Of a stretch of DNA of 14,698 nt, positions 5,927 through 13,214 are shown piece by piece; the stretch's first letter is position 1, and each line of letters starts with the position of its first letter. Position numbers and translations under genes: made by a program. Origin of the DNA: Proteiniphilum sp. UBA1403 (GTDB taxonomy: Bacteria > Bacteroidota > Bacteroidia > Bacteroidales > Dysgonomonadaceae); contig DBQD01000037.1 in NCBI GenBank assembly GCA_002305715.1, forward strand, positions 1 to 14,698, given 5' to 3'. Below the pieces are notes generated by a model. It ran no database searches and had not been told where the DNA came from. It was given only the letters and a program-made list of their open reading frames with translations.

Positions 5927-8900
5927 ATGATTTCATACAAGTCAATCAACAACATTACCGGCTGGGTCATGTTCGTCATAGCAGCCGTTGTGTATCTAGT
6001 TACCATTGAACCAACAGCAAGTTTTTGGGATTGCGGCGAGTTCATCACATCCGCCTTTAAACTGGAAGTAGGACACCCACCCGGTGCCCCTATTTTCATG
6101 TTGGTAGGAAATCTTTTTACTCAATTTGCAGGTGATCCATCCCAAGTAGCTAAAATGGTCAACAGCATGTCGGCACTGATGAGTGCCTTTACCATTCTTT
6201 TTCTGTTTTGGACCATTACACACCTTACACGTAAACTCATACTATCCAATAACAAGGAACAACTTTCGTTGGGACAAACCATTGTTGTAATTGGAAGTGG
6301 TATGGTGGGTGCATTGGTCTACACTTTCACCGACACATTTTGGTTTTCGGCCGTAGAAGGTGAGGTTTATGCCTTTTCTTCCATGCTCACAGCCCTCGTT
6401 TTTTGGCTTATTCTTAAGTGGGAAGACAACGCAGAGAAACCTCATTCCGACAAATGGTTGGTGCTGATAGCCTATATCATGGGTTTGTCAATTGGTGTAC
6501 ACCTCCTCAACTTACTCTGTATTCCGGCAATTGTACTGGTTCACTATTTTAAGAAAAACGAAAACCCCACCTGGAAGGGAGGCATATTGGCACTTTTAGG
6601 TTCTTTCCTATTAATTATTGTTTTAATGTGGGGCATCATTCCCGGATTCACCAAGGTGGGAGGTTGGTTTGAACTCTTTTTCGTGAATACGCTTGGCATG
6701 CCATACAACTCTGGATTATTTGTTTACCTTATTTTGTTGGTGGCAAGTATTGCATGGACCCTATTTGAAACCATCTCAGGAAAGGGAAAAGAGTCGCGTG
6801 CACGATTGGCCTTCTACCTCAGTATCGCCTTGGCCGGTATCCTCTTTATAGGGGATAAGTTATTGCTTTGGATTGTACTTCTCTCTGGTGGAGCTTACCT
6901 CTCATTCAAATTCAAAAAACTGGATATCAAGCTTATAAACTTGGCTACAACATGTCTGTTTGTCATTTTGGTAGGTTTTTCGGCCTATGCACTAATTCCC
7001 ATTCGTTCCAGTGCCAACACACCGCTCGACTTGAATTCACCCGAAGATATCTTTTCTCTGGGAAGCTACCTCAACCGCGAACAATATGGTCAAACACCAC
7101 TGATATATGGAAGCACCTATGCCTCCAAGATTGTCCGCAATGCCGACGGTACAGCTGTTATTGATGGAGAAAAGACATCCTGGAAACAGATTGTTAAAAA
7201 TTCTCCCGATCAGAAAGATCGGTACGAAAAAGTTACCTCCCCCAACTATAAATATACCAATACCATGCTCCTGCCTCGGATGCATTCAACCCCTAACAAT
7301 CCATCCTTTGGAAATCATATCATCGGATACGAACGCTGGGGAAATGTAAACGACCGAAATCAAAAGCCCACATTCTGGCAGAACCTGAGTTTCATGATCA
7401 ATTACCAGTTCAATTATATGTACTGGCGCTACTTCATGTGGAACTTTTCGGGACGGCAGAACGACATACAGGGTGATGGCGGCATCACAGCCGGTAACTG
7501 GATTACCGGTATTCCATTCTTCGATGAACATGTGCTAGGTCTGGGACCACAAGATAATATTGCGCCCGATATTGTTAATAACAAAGGCCGCAACAAATAC
7601 TATATGCTTCCGTTTTTATTGGGTATCATTGGTATACTGTACCAGTTGCGACTCAAAGAAAAAGGCAAGAAAAGCTTCGTGGTTGTCTTCCTTCTCTTTT
7701 TCATGACAGGCTTGGCCATCATCCTCTACCTCAACCAAACACCCTTTGAACCGCGTGAACGTGACTATGCTTACTCGGGCTCCTTCTATGCCTTCTCCAT
7801 TTGGATAGGTATGGGTGTGGCCGGTTTAAGCCTCTTTTTACGCGACTATATTAAAAACACGACACTAACCGGTGCTCTTACTACACTCGTATGTTTGTTT
7901 GTACCCTTACAGATGGCATCTCAGAACTGGGACGATCACGATCGCTCCGGCAGAACCCTTGCTCGTGATACCGGTATGAACTACCTCTGCGGTGTAGGCG
8001 AAAATGGTATCCTCTTCACCAATGGTGATAACGACACCTACCCACTTTGGTATGTGCAAGAAACGGAAGGTTATCGTACCGACGTACGTGTGACCAACCT
8101 CAGCTTCCTCCAAACGGAGTGGTACATCGATCAGCTCTTGCGTCAAGCATATGAATCTGAACCGCTCCCAATCAAATGGTCGCGTCCTCGCTATTCGGGT
8201 GAAGCCGGTAGTGCTGCTTTTGTAATTACCAAACAGGAAATTGAAAGCGTATTGCGAGAGAATAACATACCTGCGGTATCTTTCGGCACCTACTACGATA
8301 CAAATGCATACAAAGATACCCTGTCATTAAAAGAAACGATGGAGAATCTGCGAACAGGACAAAACAGCAATCCCAAGAATCCTTTTAACACTGGAAACAC
8401 CCAAGTCATACCGGGTAATTTACTTGTGTTAGATGTGGATACCGCTAAAGTAGATTGGAAAGCAATCCACTCTAAACCATCAACAAAGATGATTATCGAC
8501 TTGGGTGATAAGTCGGCAGTATATCGTCAAGAGCTTATGATCCTTGAGTTGCTCAGCAATATTAACGACGATAATTGGAAGCGCCCCATTCACTTCGCCA
8601 CCACCATATCACCCTCTTTATACATGAACTTGCAGAACAAGAACTTCTCGTTGAACGGTCTCTCTTTTCAGGTTGTACCGGGAACACCTTTGAGCGGTGG
8701 AGTTAATATTGAAGCTGCATACGATAACATGATGAATAAGTTCCGTTGGGGTGGATTGGAAGAGAATCCAAACATCTATCTCGATGAAACAAGTCGAAGG
8801 ATGCTCTCTACCTTTCGACTCTATTTCAATCAGCTGATCAATGCCCTTATTGATGCCGGTGAAAACGAAAAAGCATTGGCTACTTTAGATAAAATCACCT

Positions 8901-9397
8901 CCATTGTACCCGATTCTACCGTACACTATGGCACCGATGGACTTCTGTATGCACGTGCATATTACAGACTTGGCGAAAGAGAGAAGGCTGAAGCTCTTAT
9001 TGCCACAATCAGTACACGCATCAGTAGTAATCTCGAATGGTATAGTCGTTTAAAACCGGTACAGATATCAAACACCCTTTCCGACATCATCTATAACAAC
9101 GTAAATCCCATGCTGTTGATTACAAATATTTATCAACAGTATAATCCGGAGAGATATCAGTTGATTACCGATGATCTGCTGCAGTATGCGCAAGCTTATT
9201 ACAAGCAAGGTGTTGCCTATGTGGGTGATCTTATCTTGAAAGAGATCACCGACAACTCTGTACGTAGCTTCTATGCCGCTTCTCAAGAAGATACAACTAC
9301 AAGAGCAACAGCAGAGGAAATCATGCAAAAAGCTCTCGGTATGATGCAGCAATTTAGTCCACGTCTGCTGGAACAATATAAAACTACTCAACAGTAA
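5927..9397 (+). CDS. DUF2723 multi-spanning membrane protein, probable GT-C glycosyltransferase
   Basis: A 1156-residue protein. Residues 1-70 carry the DUF2723 signature: a first helix, then FWDCGEFITSAFKLEVGHPPGAP with acidic Asp35 and Glu38 in the first outer loop, where GT-C enzymes hold their catalytic acid. About ten to twelve hydrophobic helices follow up to about residue 660, interrupted by a large hydrophilic loop (about 370-545); the PFEPRERDYAYSGSFYAF stretch is also conserved in this family. The remaining ~490 residues are soluble, with TPR-like helices at about 965-1035 (ALIDAGENEKALATLDK, ARAYYRLGEREKAEALI). The eukaryotic relative TMEM260 is, as I recall, a protein O-mannosyltransferase, so a lipid-linked sugar donor and protein or glycan acceptor at the outer face of the inner membrane is plausible, not shown. 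ATG 5927 opens directly into the conserved N-terminus. A deacetylase gene follows. Confidence 0.85.
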   Translation: MISYKSINNITGWVMFVIAAVVYLVTIEPTASFWDCGEFITSAFKLEVGHPPGAPIFMLVGNLFTQFAGDPSQVAKMVNSMSALMSAFTILFLFWTITHLTRKLILSNNKEQLSLGQTIVVIGSGMVGALVYTFTDTFWFSAVEGEVYAFSSMLTALVFWLILKWEDNAEKPHSDKWLVLIAYIMGLSIGVHLLNLLCIPAIVLVHYFKKNENPTWKGGILALLGSFLLIIVLMWGIIPGFTKVGGWFELFFVNTLGMPYNSGLFVYLILLVASIAWTLFETISGKGKESRARLAFYLSIALAGILFIGDKLLLWIVLLSGGAYLSFKFKKLDIKLINLATTCLFVILVGFSAYALIPIRSSANTPLDLNSPEDIFSLGSYLNREQYGQTPLIYGSTYASKIVRNADGTAVIDGEKTSWKQIVKNSPDQKDRYEKVTSPNYKYTNTMLLPRMHSTPNNPSFGNHIIGYERWGNVNDRNQKPTFWQNLSFMINYQFNYMYWRYFMWNFSGRQNDIQGDGGITAGNWITGIPFFDEHVLGLGPQDNIAPDIVNNKGRNKYYMLPFLLGIIGILYQLRLKEKGKKSFVVVFLLFFMTGLAIILYLNQTPFEPRERDYAYSGSFYAFSIWIGMGVAGLSLFLRDYIKNTTLTGALTTLVCLFVPLQMASQNWDDHDRSGRTLARDTGMNYLCGVGENGILFTNGDNDTYPLWYVQETEGYRTDVRVTNLSFLQTEWYIDQLLRQAYESEPLPIKWSRPRYSGEAGSAAFVITKQEIESVLRENNIPAVSFGTYYDTNAYKDTLSLKETMENLRTGQNSNPKNPFNTGNTQVIPGNLLVLDVDTAKVDWKAIHSKPSTKMIIDLGDKSAVYRQELMILELLSNINDDNWKRPIHFATTISPSLYMNLQNKNFSLNGLSFQVVPGTPLSGGVNIEAAYDNMMNKFRWGGLEENPNIYLDETSRRMLSTFRLYFNQLINALIDAGENEKALATLDKITSIVPDSTVHYGTDGLLYARAYYRLGEREKAEALIATISTRISSNLEWYSRLKPVQISNTLSDIIYNNVNPMLLITNIYQQYNPERYQLITDDLLQYAQAYYKQGVAYVGDLILKEITDNSVRSFYAASQEDTTTRATAEEIMQKALGMMQQFSPRLLEQYKTTQQ

Positions 9398-9409
9398 ATT
9401 TGAGACAAC

Positions 9410-9439
9410 ATGGGTCCTTGCAGGGTTGCAAGGGCCCAT
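9410..9439 (+). terminator. 13-bp hairpin between the DUF2723 and deacetylase genes
   Basis: Bases 9410-9422 pair with 9427-9439 over 13 positions (one G-U pair) around a GGGT loop, starting 13 nt after the DUF2723 stop. It is by far the most stable hairpin I see in the window. No T-run follows, so it is not a classic intrinsic terminator; it may attenuate, pause, or protect the 3' end of the upstream message. It covers the in-frame TTG 9426 and ATG 9438, which argues that the deacetylase starts downstream. Confidence 0.6.
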
Positions 9440-9473
9440 GGTATTGTCGATGCGCAACCAGATTTTTCGACAA

Positions 9474-10091
9474 ATGCTAATCGAACAACCGCCCTATCTC
9501 TACAGGCAGCTTTTCCCAAAGTCTCTTTGGCGAATTGGTGTGCCCCATAAGAAAAGTGTTTATCTCACTTTCGATGATGGTCCAATTCCAGAGGTAACAC
9601 CCTGGGTACTCGATCTGTTGGACCGCTACAACGTGAAGGCCACCTTCTTTTGTGTGGGTGACAATGTGCGCAAATATCCCGCTATATATCAACAGTTATT
9701 GGAGCGCGGCCATAAAACAGGCAACCATACTTTCAACCATATACAGGGTTGGAAGAACAGCACAGCCACCTTACTAGAAAACACAAAAAAGGCGGCTGCA
9801 TTAATTGATTCTACCCTTTTCAGACCACCCCATGGCCACATGCGAATATCGCAAAACAAAGCCTTGCATGAAGCAGGCTATCAAGTAGTGATGTGGGATG
9901 TGGTCACACGAGATTACAGTCGTTTTATGTCGCCCGAACAGGTGCTGAAGAATGTTAAGAAATACACCCGAGAAGGTTCAATTCTAGTCTTTCATGATTC
10001 ACTCAAAGCTGAAAAGAATATGAAATATGCCCTACCCCTTGCCATTGAGTGGTTGCTTACACAGGGTTATACCTTTGAATTAATTCCCTAA
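9474..10091 (+). CDS. Polysaccharide deacetylase family protein (CE4/NodB)
   Basis: From the ATG at 9474 this is a 205-residue single NodB domain. Motif 1 is TFDDGP (Asp34, Asp35: catalytic base and metal ligand); motif 2 is HTFNH (metal ligands His85, His89); motif 3 is RPPHGH (from Arg117); motif 4 is MWDVVTRDY; motif 5 is LVFHDS (His174). All catalytic elements are present, so a metal-dependent N- or O-deacetylase is expected. No signal peptide or membrane helix is seen, so it may act in the cytosol or on lipid-linked intermediates; the substrate is unknown. Upstream in-frame starts at 9450, 9438 and TTG 9426 exist; the last two fall in the hairpin at 9410-9439, and family members I know begin near (M)xIEQPP, so I chose 9474, with 9450 as alternative. 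It follows the DUF2723 gene by 76 nt and is probably cotranscribed. Confidence 0.88.
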   Translation: MLIEQPPYLYRQLFPKSLWRIGVPHKKSVYLTFDDGPIPEVTPWVLDLLDRYNVKATFFCVGDNVRKYPAIYQQLLERGHKTGNHTFNHIQGWKNSTATLLENTKKAAALIDSTLFRPPHGHMRISQNKALHEAGYQVVMWDVVTRDYSRFMSPEQVLKNVKKYTREGSILVFHDSLKAEKNMKYALPLAIEWLLTQGYTFELIP

Positions 10092-10168
10092 AATCAGGGT
10101 TGAAGCCACAGCCATATACTCCATATACCCTTCATTTCAAGCGTTTTAAAAAACCATTTTTTCGATTA

Positions 10169-10188
10169 TCCCTTTTATAAGAAAGGGG
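10169..10188. repeat. Short hairpin downstream of the deacetylase gene
   Basis: CCCTTT (10170-10175) pairs with AAAGGG (10182-10187), extended by G-U pairs on both sides, around an ATAA loop. It lies 78 nt past the deacetylase stop without a T-run on either strand, so a terminator role is only tentative. Confidence 0.3.
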
Positions 10189-10247
10189 AAGTAATTACTC
10201 ATAAACCACCACCAATATCATAATATAAGTTAAATATCTAAGAAATA

Positions 10248-10278
10248 TTTGGAGATTAAAAAAATGTATCTACTTTTA
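10248..10278 (+). promoter_or_regulatory. Predicted promoter of the Ytr-like ABC operon
   Basis: TTTG at 10248-10251 is followed after 19 nt by TACTTTTA at 10271-10278, one base off TAnnTTTG. The start site would be near 10284, inside the dyad at 10280-10303. Confidence 0.55.
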
Positions 10279-10279
10279 C

Positions 10280-10303
10280 AGTGTACTATTTCACTATTAC
10301 ACT
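10280..10303 (+). promoter_or_regulatory. Putative GntR/YtrA operator AGTGTA-N12-TACACT
   Basis: AGTGTA (10280-10285) and TACACT (10298-10303) are perfect reverse complements separated by 12 nt, and three more of the six inner pairs match (9 of 12 overall). The dyad directly follows the -7 box and covers the likely start site, where a repressor would block transcription. I recall a very similar AGTGTA/TACACT operator for Bacillus subtilis YtrA; the short YtrA-type repressor encoded at 11963-12328 is the obvious binder. Confidence 0.65.
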
Positions 10304-10335
10304 AATAAGCTATAAAACTAAATAAAAAGTACCCT

Positions 10336-11172
10336 ATGATACAGATAAAAGATTTATCGTTTAAGTACGGGAATAAAGAGGTTCTTAACCACATCAGTAT
10401 GAACCTCGAAGCGGGAAAAATTTATGGCCTGCTAGGTGAAAATGGAGCCGGCAAAACAACCTTATTGAAGATTATTGGTGGTCTGCAGAAGCCCTACTGT
10501 GGTGAATGTCTCGTGTGCAATGAAATTCCATTCCAACGTAATCCTTCCTTTTTGAGTCGGATTTACTATCTCCCAGAAGAAACAGAGTACATTCAAAACG
10601 ACTGCTCAGCATTCGATTATGCCAAATTGAATGCTCCATTCTATCCAAAATTCGATTGGGAGAAATTCCATACAATTCTCAAAGAATTTGATTTGGATGG
10701 TAGCAAGAAATTAAATAAGCTCTCACACGGACAGACCAAAAAGGCAGCCATATCATTTGCGGTTGCCACCAATGTGGATCTGTTATTACTCGATGAGCCC
10801 AGCAACGGTTTGGACATCCCCTCCAAAACTACATTCCGCAGAATCATGGCAGAGTACTGTTTGGATACTACCTGTACACTTATTTCAACCCATCAAGTGC
10901 GTGATCTAGAAAACCTAATCGATCCCATCATCATACTAGATAATCATGCAGTGCTATTGAACGAATCGCTGGAACGTATCTCTGAGAAGCTCTGCTTCAC
11001 ACTGGAAATCTCCGTTCCTACCGATGCACTTTATGCAGAGCCCACATTGGGTGGTTATTTGTGTGTAAGAAGAAACGAATATGGACATGAAAGCCGTGTC
11101 AATATCGAGGCACTTTTCAATGCCACTATGCAGAATAAAACAAGTATCTACGAACTTTTTAAAAACGCATAA
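10336..11172 (+). CDS. ABC transporter ATP-binding protein, YtrB-like
   Basis: A 278-residue ATPase subunit. Walker A is GENGAGKT (residues 34-41); the Q-loop region reads YYLPEE (77-82), with no glutamine, as is common in this Ytr/drug-exporter branch; the signature is LSHGQ (129-133, with His replacing the first Gly); Walker B is LLLLDEPSNGLD (149-160); the H-loop is STHQ (His186). The last ~75 residues are a divergent tail that may contact the permease. ATG 10336 is the first codon after the promoter and operator. The permease gene follows after 3 nt and the GntR gene after that, the layout of repressor-controlled two-gene exporters. ATP-driven export is inferred from the family; the substrate is unknown. 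Confidence 0.92.
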   Translation: MIQIKDLSFKYGNKEVLNHISMNLEAGKIYGLLGENGAGKTTLLKIIGGLQKPYCGECLVCNEIPFQRNPSFLSRIYYLPEETEYIQNDCSAFDYAKLNAPFYPKFDWEKFHTILKEFDLDGSKKLNKLSHGQTKKAAISFAVATNVDLLLLDEPSNGLDIPSKTTFRRIMAEYCLDTTCTLISTHQVRDLENLIDPIIILDNHAVLLNESLERISEKLCFTLEISVPTDALYAEPTLGGYLCVRRNEYGHESRVNIEALFNATMQNKTSIYELFKNA

Positions 11173-11175
11173 ACA

Positions 11176-11961
11176 ATGGAAAACAATACATTTCAAGTGG
11201 ATAGATTCTGGAAGCTTGTTGTCAGAAATCTGAAAAGCCTCAAGAAATACTGGGTGCAGAGTACACTCATCATAGCCGGATTCCCGCTGTTATTTTTCTT
11301 GATTAACATCTCACCCATGAGGATGATCATAGATCTTGAAGAAAGGACTTCTTTTATGTTCACCATGGTTGGAATACTAATGATTATATCACCCTTTATG
11401 CTCTTTTTTAATTATAACCACCCTAAAAAAGGTTTTACAGAGGTGATGCTTGGTGCATCGGTATTAGAAAAATACTTGGTGATGCAACTCGCCTGCTTGA
11501 TATTCATTCCGTTGACCACCGTTATGATATTTTGTGCAATGGATAGTTTGTTGGCACTTCTTATTCCCTTTTTTTACAATGGTTTTGTCATAAAAGAGAT
11601 CTGGCAACGACCGATTGACTGGCAGGAAATCACATTCGAACTGTTATTCCTACAAGCCATTTTATTCTTCAACCTACTTTTTGTCCGCAAAAAAGTGTTG
11701 AAAACGATCGGTGTCTTTATTCTGACAACAATTGTGATTATTACGGCTATGGTTATCACGGTAACAATATGGAAATCGAGTGGTTCGCTTGAATTAGTCA
11801 ATATTGAATTCAGTTTAAGTGAGCGCGGGCTCTTTGATATCAATGCAAACGATCATCCACTCGTGGTTCTCTTAATGGTAACTAGAATTTTTATACAAGT
11901 AATTGTACCACCAGCATTTGTGATCGGTTCCTATTTTATTCTTAAAAACAAACGCTACTGA
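11176..11961 (+). CDS. ABC transporter permease (six-helix)
   Basis: A 261-residue integral membrane protein with an amphipathic basic start (RFWKLVVRNLKSLKKYW) and about six hydrophobic helices (roughly 29-45, 61-78, 101-135 as one or two, 152-168, 173-197, 231-255). It has no recognisable soluble domain, no signal peptide and no FtsX-type extracytoplasmic domain, so it belongs to the ABC-2-like group, not to the MacB group encoded further right. It sits between the ATPase gene (3-nt gap) and the GntR gene (1-nt gap), so translation is probably coupled. Sequence alone does not name the substrate; a YtrC/D-like or bacitracin-type role is a guess from context. Confidence 0.82.
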   Translation: MENNTFQVDRFWKLVVRNLKSLKKYWVQSTLIIAGFPLLFFLINISPMRMIIDLEERTSFMFTMVGILMIISPFMLFFNYNHPKKGFTEVMLGASVLEKYLVMQLACLIFIPLTTVMIFCAMDSLLALLIPFFYNGFVIKEIWQRPIDWQEITFELLFLQAILFFNLLFVRKKVLKTIGVFILTTIVIITAMVITVTIWKSSGSLELVNIEFSLSERGLFDINANDHPLVVLLMVTRIFIQVIVPPAFVIGSYFILKNKRY

Positions 11962-11962
11962 T

Positions 11963-12328
11963 ATGAACTTCGATGAACATAAACCCATCTATCTCCAGAT
12001 TGCTGACCTAATCTGTGAGAAGATTCTAAATGATGCGTATCCAGAAGATGAGCGAGTGCCATCGATCCGCGATATGGGTAGCCTCCTCGGAGTGAATCCC
12101 AATACAGTGATGCGAAGCTTCGAGTATCTTAAGACAATTGAGGTAATATACGACAAGAGAGGAGTGGGATTTTTCGTAACACCCGGAGCTAAACAGGTTG
12201 TTAAAAACATTTTCAAACAAGCGTTTTTGAACGAGGAACTCCCTCAGATTGTGAAAAAAGTGAAGCTACTCGACATTGATTCAGAAACCCTGTATAACCA
12301 TATTGTACATGGTCAACAAAGCAGATAA
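11963..12328 (+). CDS. GntR-family repressor, YtrA subfamily
   Basis: A 121-residue regulator. Residues 6-75 form the GntR winged helix-turn-helix: PIYLQIADLICEKIL, RVPSIRDMGSLLGVNPNTVMRSFEYL (recognition helix near NPNTVMRSFEYL) and the wing DKRGVGFFVTPGA. Only about 45 residues remain after it, a short helical dimerisation tail, as in the YtrA subfamily and unlike FadR or HutC types with large ligand domains. It is the third gene of the operon, one base after the permease stop, and likely represses its own operon through the dyad at 10280-10303. How so small a protein senses an inducer is not visible. A second target could be the MacB-like promoter 70 nt downstream. Confidence 0.93.
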   Translation: MNFDEHKPIYLQIADLICEKILNDAYPEDERVPSIRDMGSLLGVNPNTVMRSFEYLKTIEVIYDKRGVGFFVTPGAKQVVKNIFKQAFLNEELPQIVKKVKLLDIDSETLYNHIVHGQQSR

Positions 12329-12358
12329 CTTAATTTATTTCATAAAATTTTATAAATA

Positions 12359-12387
12359 CATAGTATTGTGTATTGCATAGTACAATG
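12359..12387 (+). promoter_or_regulatory. 29-bp imperfect dyad upstream of the MacB-like operon
   Basis: Around a central base at 12373, 10 of 14 flanking positions are complementary (CAT.GTA.T.TG.A on the left arm). It includes ATTGT-N12-ACAAT (12365-12369 / 12382-12386), and the heptamer CATAGTA occurs twice in the same orientation (12359 and 12376, 17 bp apart). It covers the predicted -33 element of the next promoter, so it is a candidate repressor site. Half-sites differ from the AGTGTA dyad at 10280. Confidence 0.45.
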
Positions 12388-12403
12388 TTTTGAAATATAT
12401 TTG
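12373..12403 (+). promoter_or_regulatory. Predicted promoter of the MacB-like operon
   Basis: TTG at 12373-12375 and a perfect -7 box TATATTTG at 12396-12403 are separated by 20 nt. The start site would be near 12410, leaving a leader of about 80 nt before ATG 12492. This suggests the MacB-like genes can be transcribed apart from the GntR operon. Confidence 0.6.
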
Positions 12404-12491
12404 CACCATCAATGTTTAGTAATTATTAAGCGTATATTCTGAAACGAAACAGGAAAGATTTACGTCTAACCTGGAGATAATAATAAGATAG

Positions 12492-13214
12492 ATGATCCAA
12501 ATCAGACAATTACACAAGTCGTATCACACCGAAGCACTTTCACTTCATGTGCTTAAAGGACTTAGCCTCGACATAGATGCAGGTGAATATGTCGCTATAA
12601 CAGGCGCCTCCGGTTCAGGGAAATCCACTCTCCTCAACATCCTTGGTATCCTCGATACGTATGACGCAGGCGAGTATCACCTCAATGGTACCCTGATCAA
12701 GAATTTGAGTGAAAGAGAGGCCGCACAATTCCGCAATGAAATGATCGGGTTTGTTTTCCAATCGTTCAACCTTATTAACTTTAAAAATGCACTGGAAAAT
12801 GTGGCACTCCCACTCTATTACAAGAAGGTGAGTCGCAAGAAACGCAATATCATTGCATTGGAACATCTCGACAAGATGGGTTTGAAGGATTGGGCCTATC
12901 ACATGCCCAACGAACTCTCCGGAGGTCAGAAACAGCGTGTAGCCATTGCACGAGCACTTATTTCGGGTCCAAAGATCATTCTTGCCGACGAACCCACGGG
13001 AGCCCTCGATAGCAAGACCACGGTTGAGGTGATGAATGTACTTACCAACCTCAACAACGAGGGCATCACCACAATCATTGTCACGCACGAGCAATCGGTG
13101 GCCGATGCCACCAACCGCATCATTCATCTTAAGGATGGAATGATTGAATACGAAACACGCAAAAACAACGGTGTGCACAACACCATTCCATACGTAAATA
13201 CACAATCGATATGA
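12492..13214 (+). CDS. MacB/LolD-type ABC transporter ATP-binding protein
   Basis: A 240-residue ATPase of the type that drives FtsX-like permeases. Walker A is GASGSGKST (residues 38-46), Q-loop Gln90 in FVFQSFNLI, signature LSGGQKQRVAIARAL (from 142), Walker B IILADEPTGALDS (162-174) and H-loop His199 in VTHE. These are the canonical sequences of the MacB/LolD/FtsE group, and all are intact. The last ~25 residues (after GMIEYETRK) are a non-conserved tail. Its stop overlaps the permease start by 4 nt (ATGA at 13211), indicating coupled translation. It probably powers mechanotransmission across the inner membrane for export of a peptide, drug or lipoprotein; the substrate is not predictable. 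Confidence 0.94.
   Translation: MIQIRQLHKSYHTEALSLHVLKGLSLDIDAGEYVAITGASGSGKSTLLNILGILDTYDAGEYHLNGTLIKNLSEREAAQFRNEMIGFVFQSFNLINFKNALENVALPLYYKKVSRKKRNIIALEHLDKMGLKDWAYHMPNELSGGQKQRVAIARALISGPKIILADEPTGALDSKTTVEVMNVLTNLNNEGITTIIVTHEQSVADATNRIIHLKDGMIEYETRKNNGVHNTIPYVNTQSI

Noticed and set aside
5700..5930. A 76-codon plus-strand frame (GTG start) whose stop overlaps the DUF2723 start as ATGA.
   Set aside because: The protein is low in recognisable motifs, the region is AT-rich with non-coding-like composition, and the frame contains the TATCTTTG -7 box of the next gene. The ATGA overlap is probably chance.
7907..8146. Open minus-strand frames inside the DUF2723 gene (for example 7907-8146 and 7286-7531).
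   Set aside because: They lie fully within a well-supported coding region in another frame, show no family features and have no promoter.
9426..9473. Upstream starts for the deacetylase at TTG 9426, ATG 9438 and ATG 9450.
   Set aside because: The first two lie inside the 13-bp hairpin. ATG 9450 cannot be excluded, but ATG 9474 matches where the conserved sequence begins.
10112..10128. Two copies of CCATATAC, 9 bp apart, after the deacetylase gene.
   Set aside because: Only two short copies without extended similarity; not a meaningful repeat array.
12342..12353. Perfect 12-bp palindrome ATAAAATTTTAT downstream of the GntR gene.
   Set aside because: Made only of A and T in an AT-rich gap; such palindromes arise often by chance and there is no second copy or promoter link.
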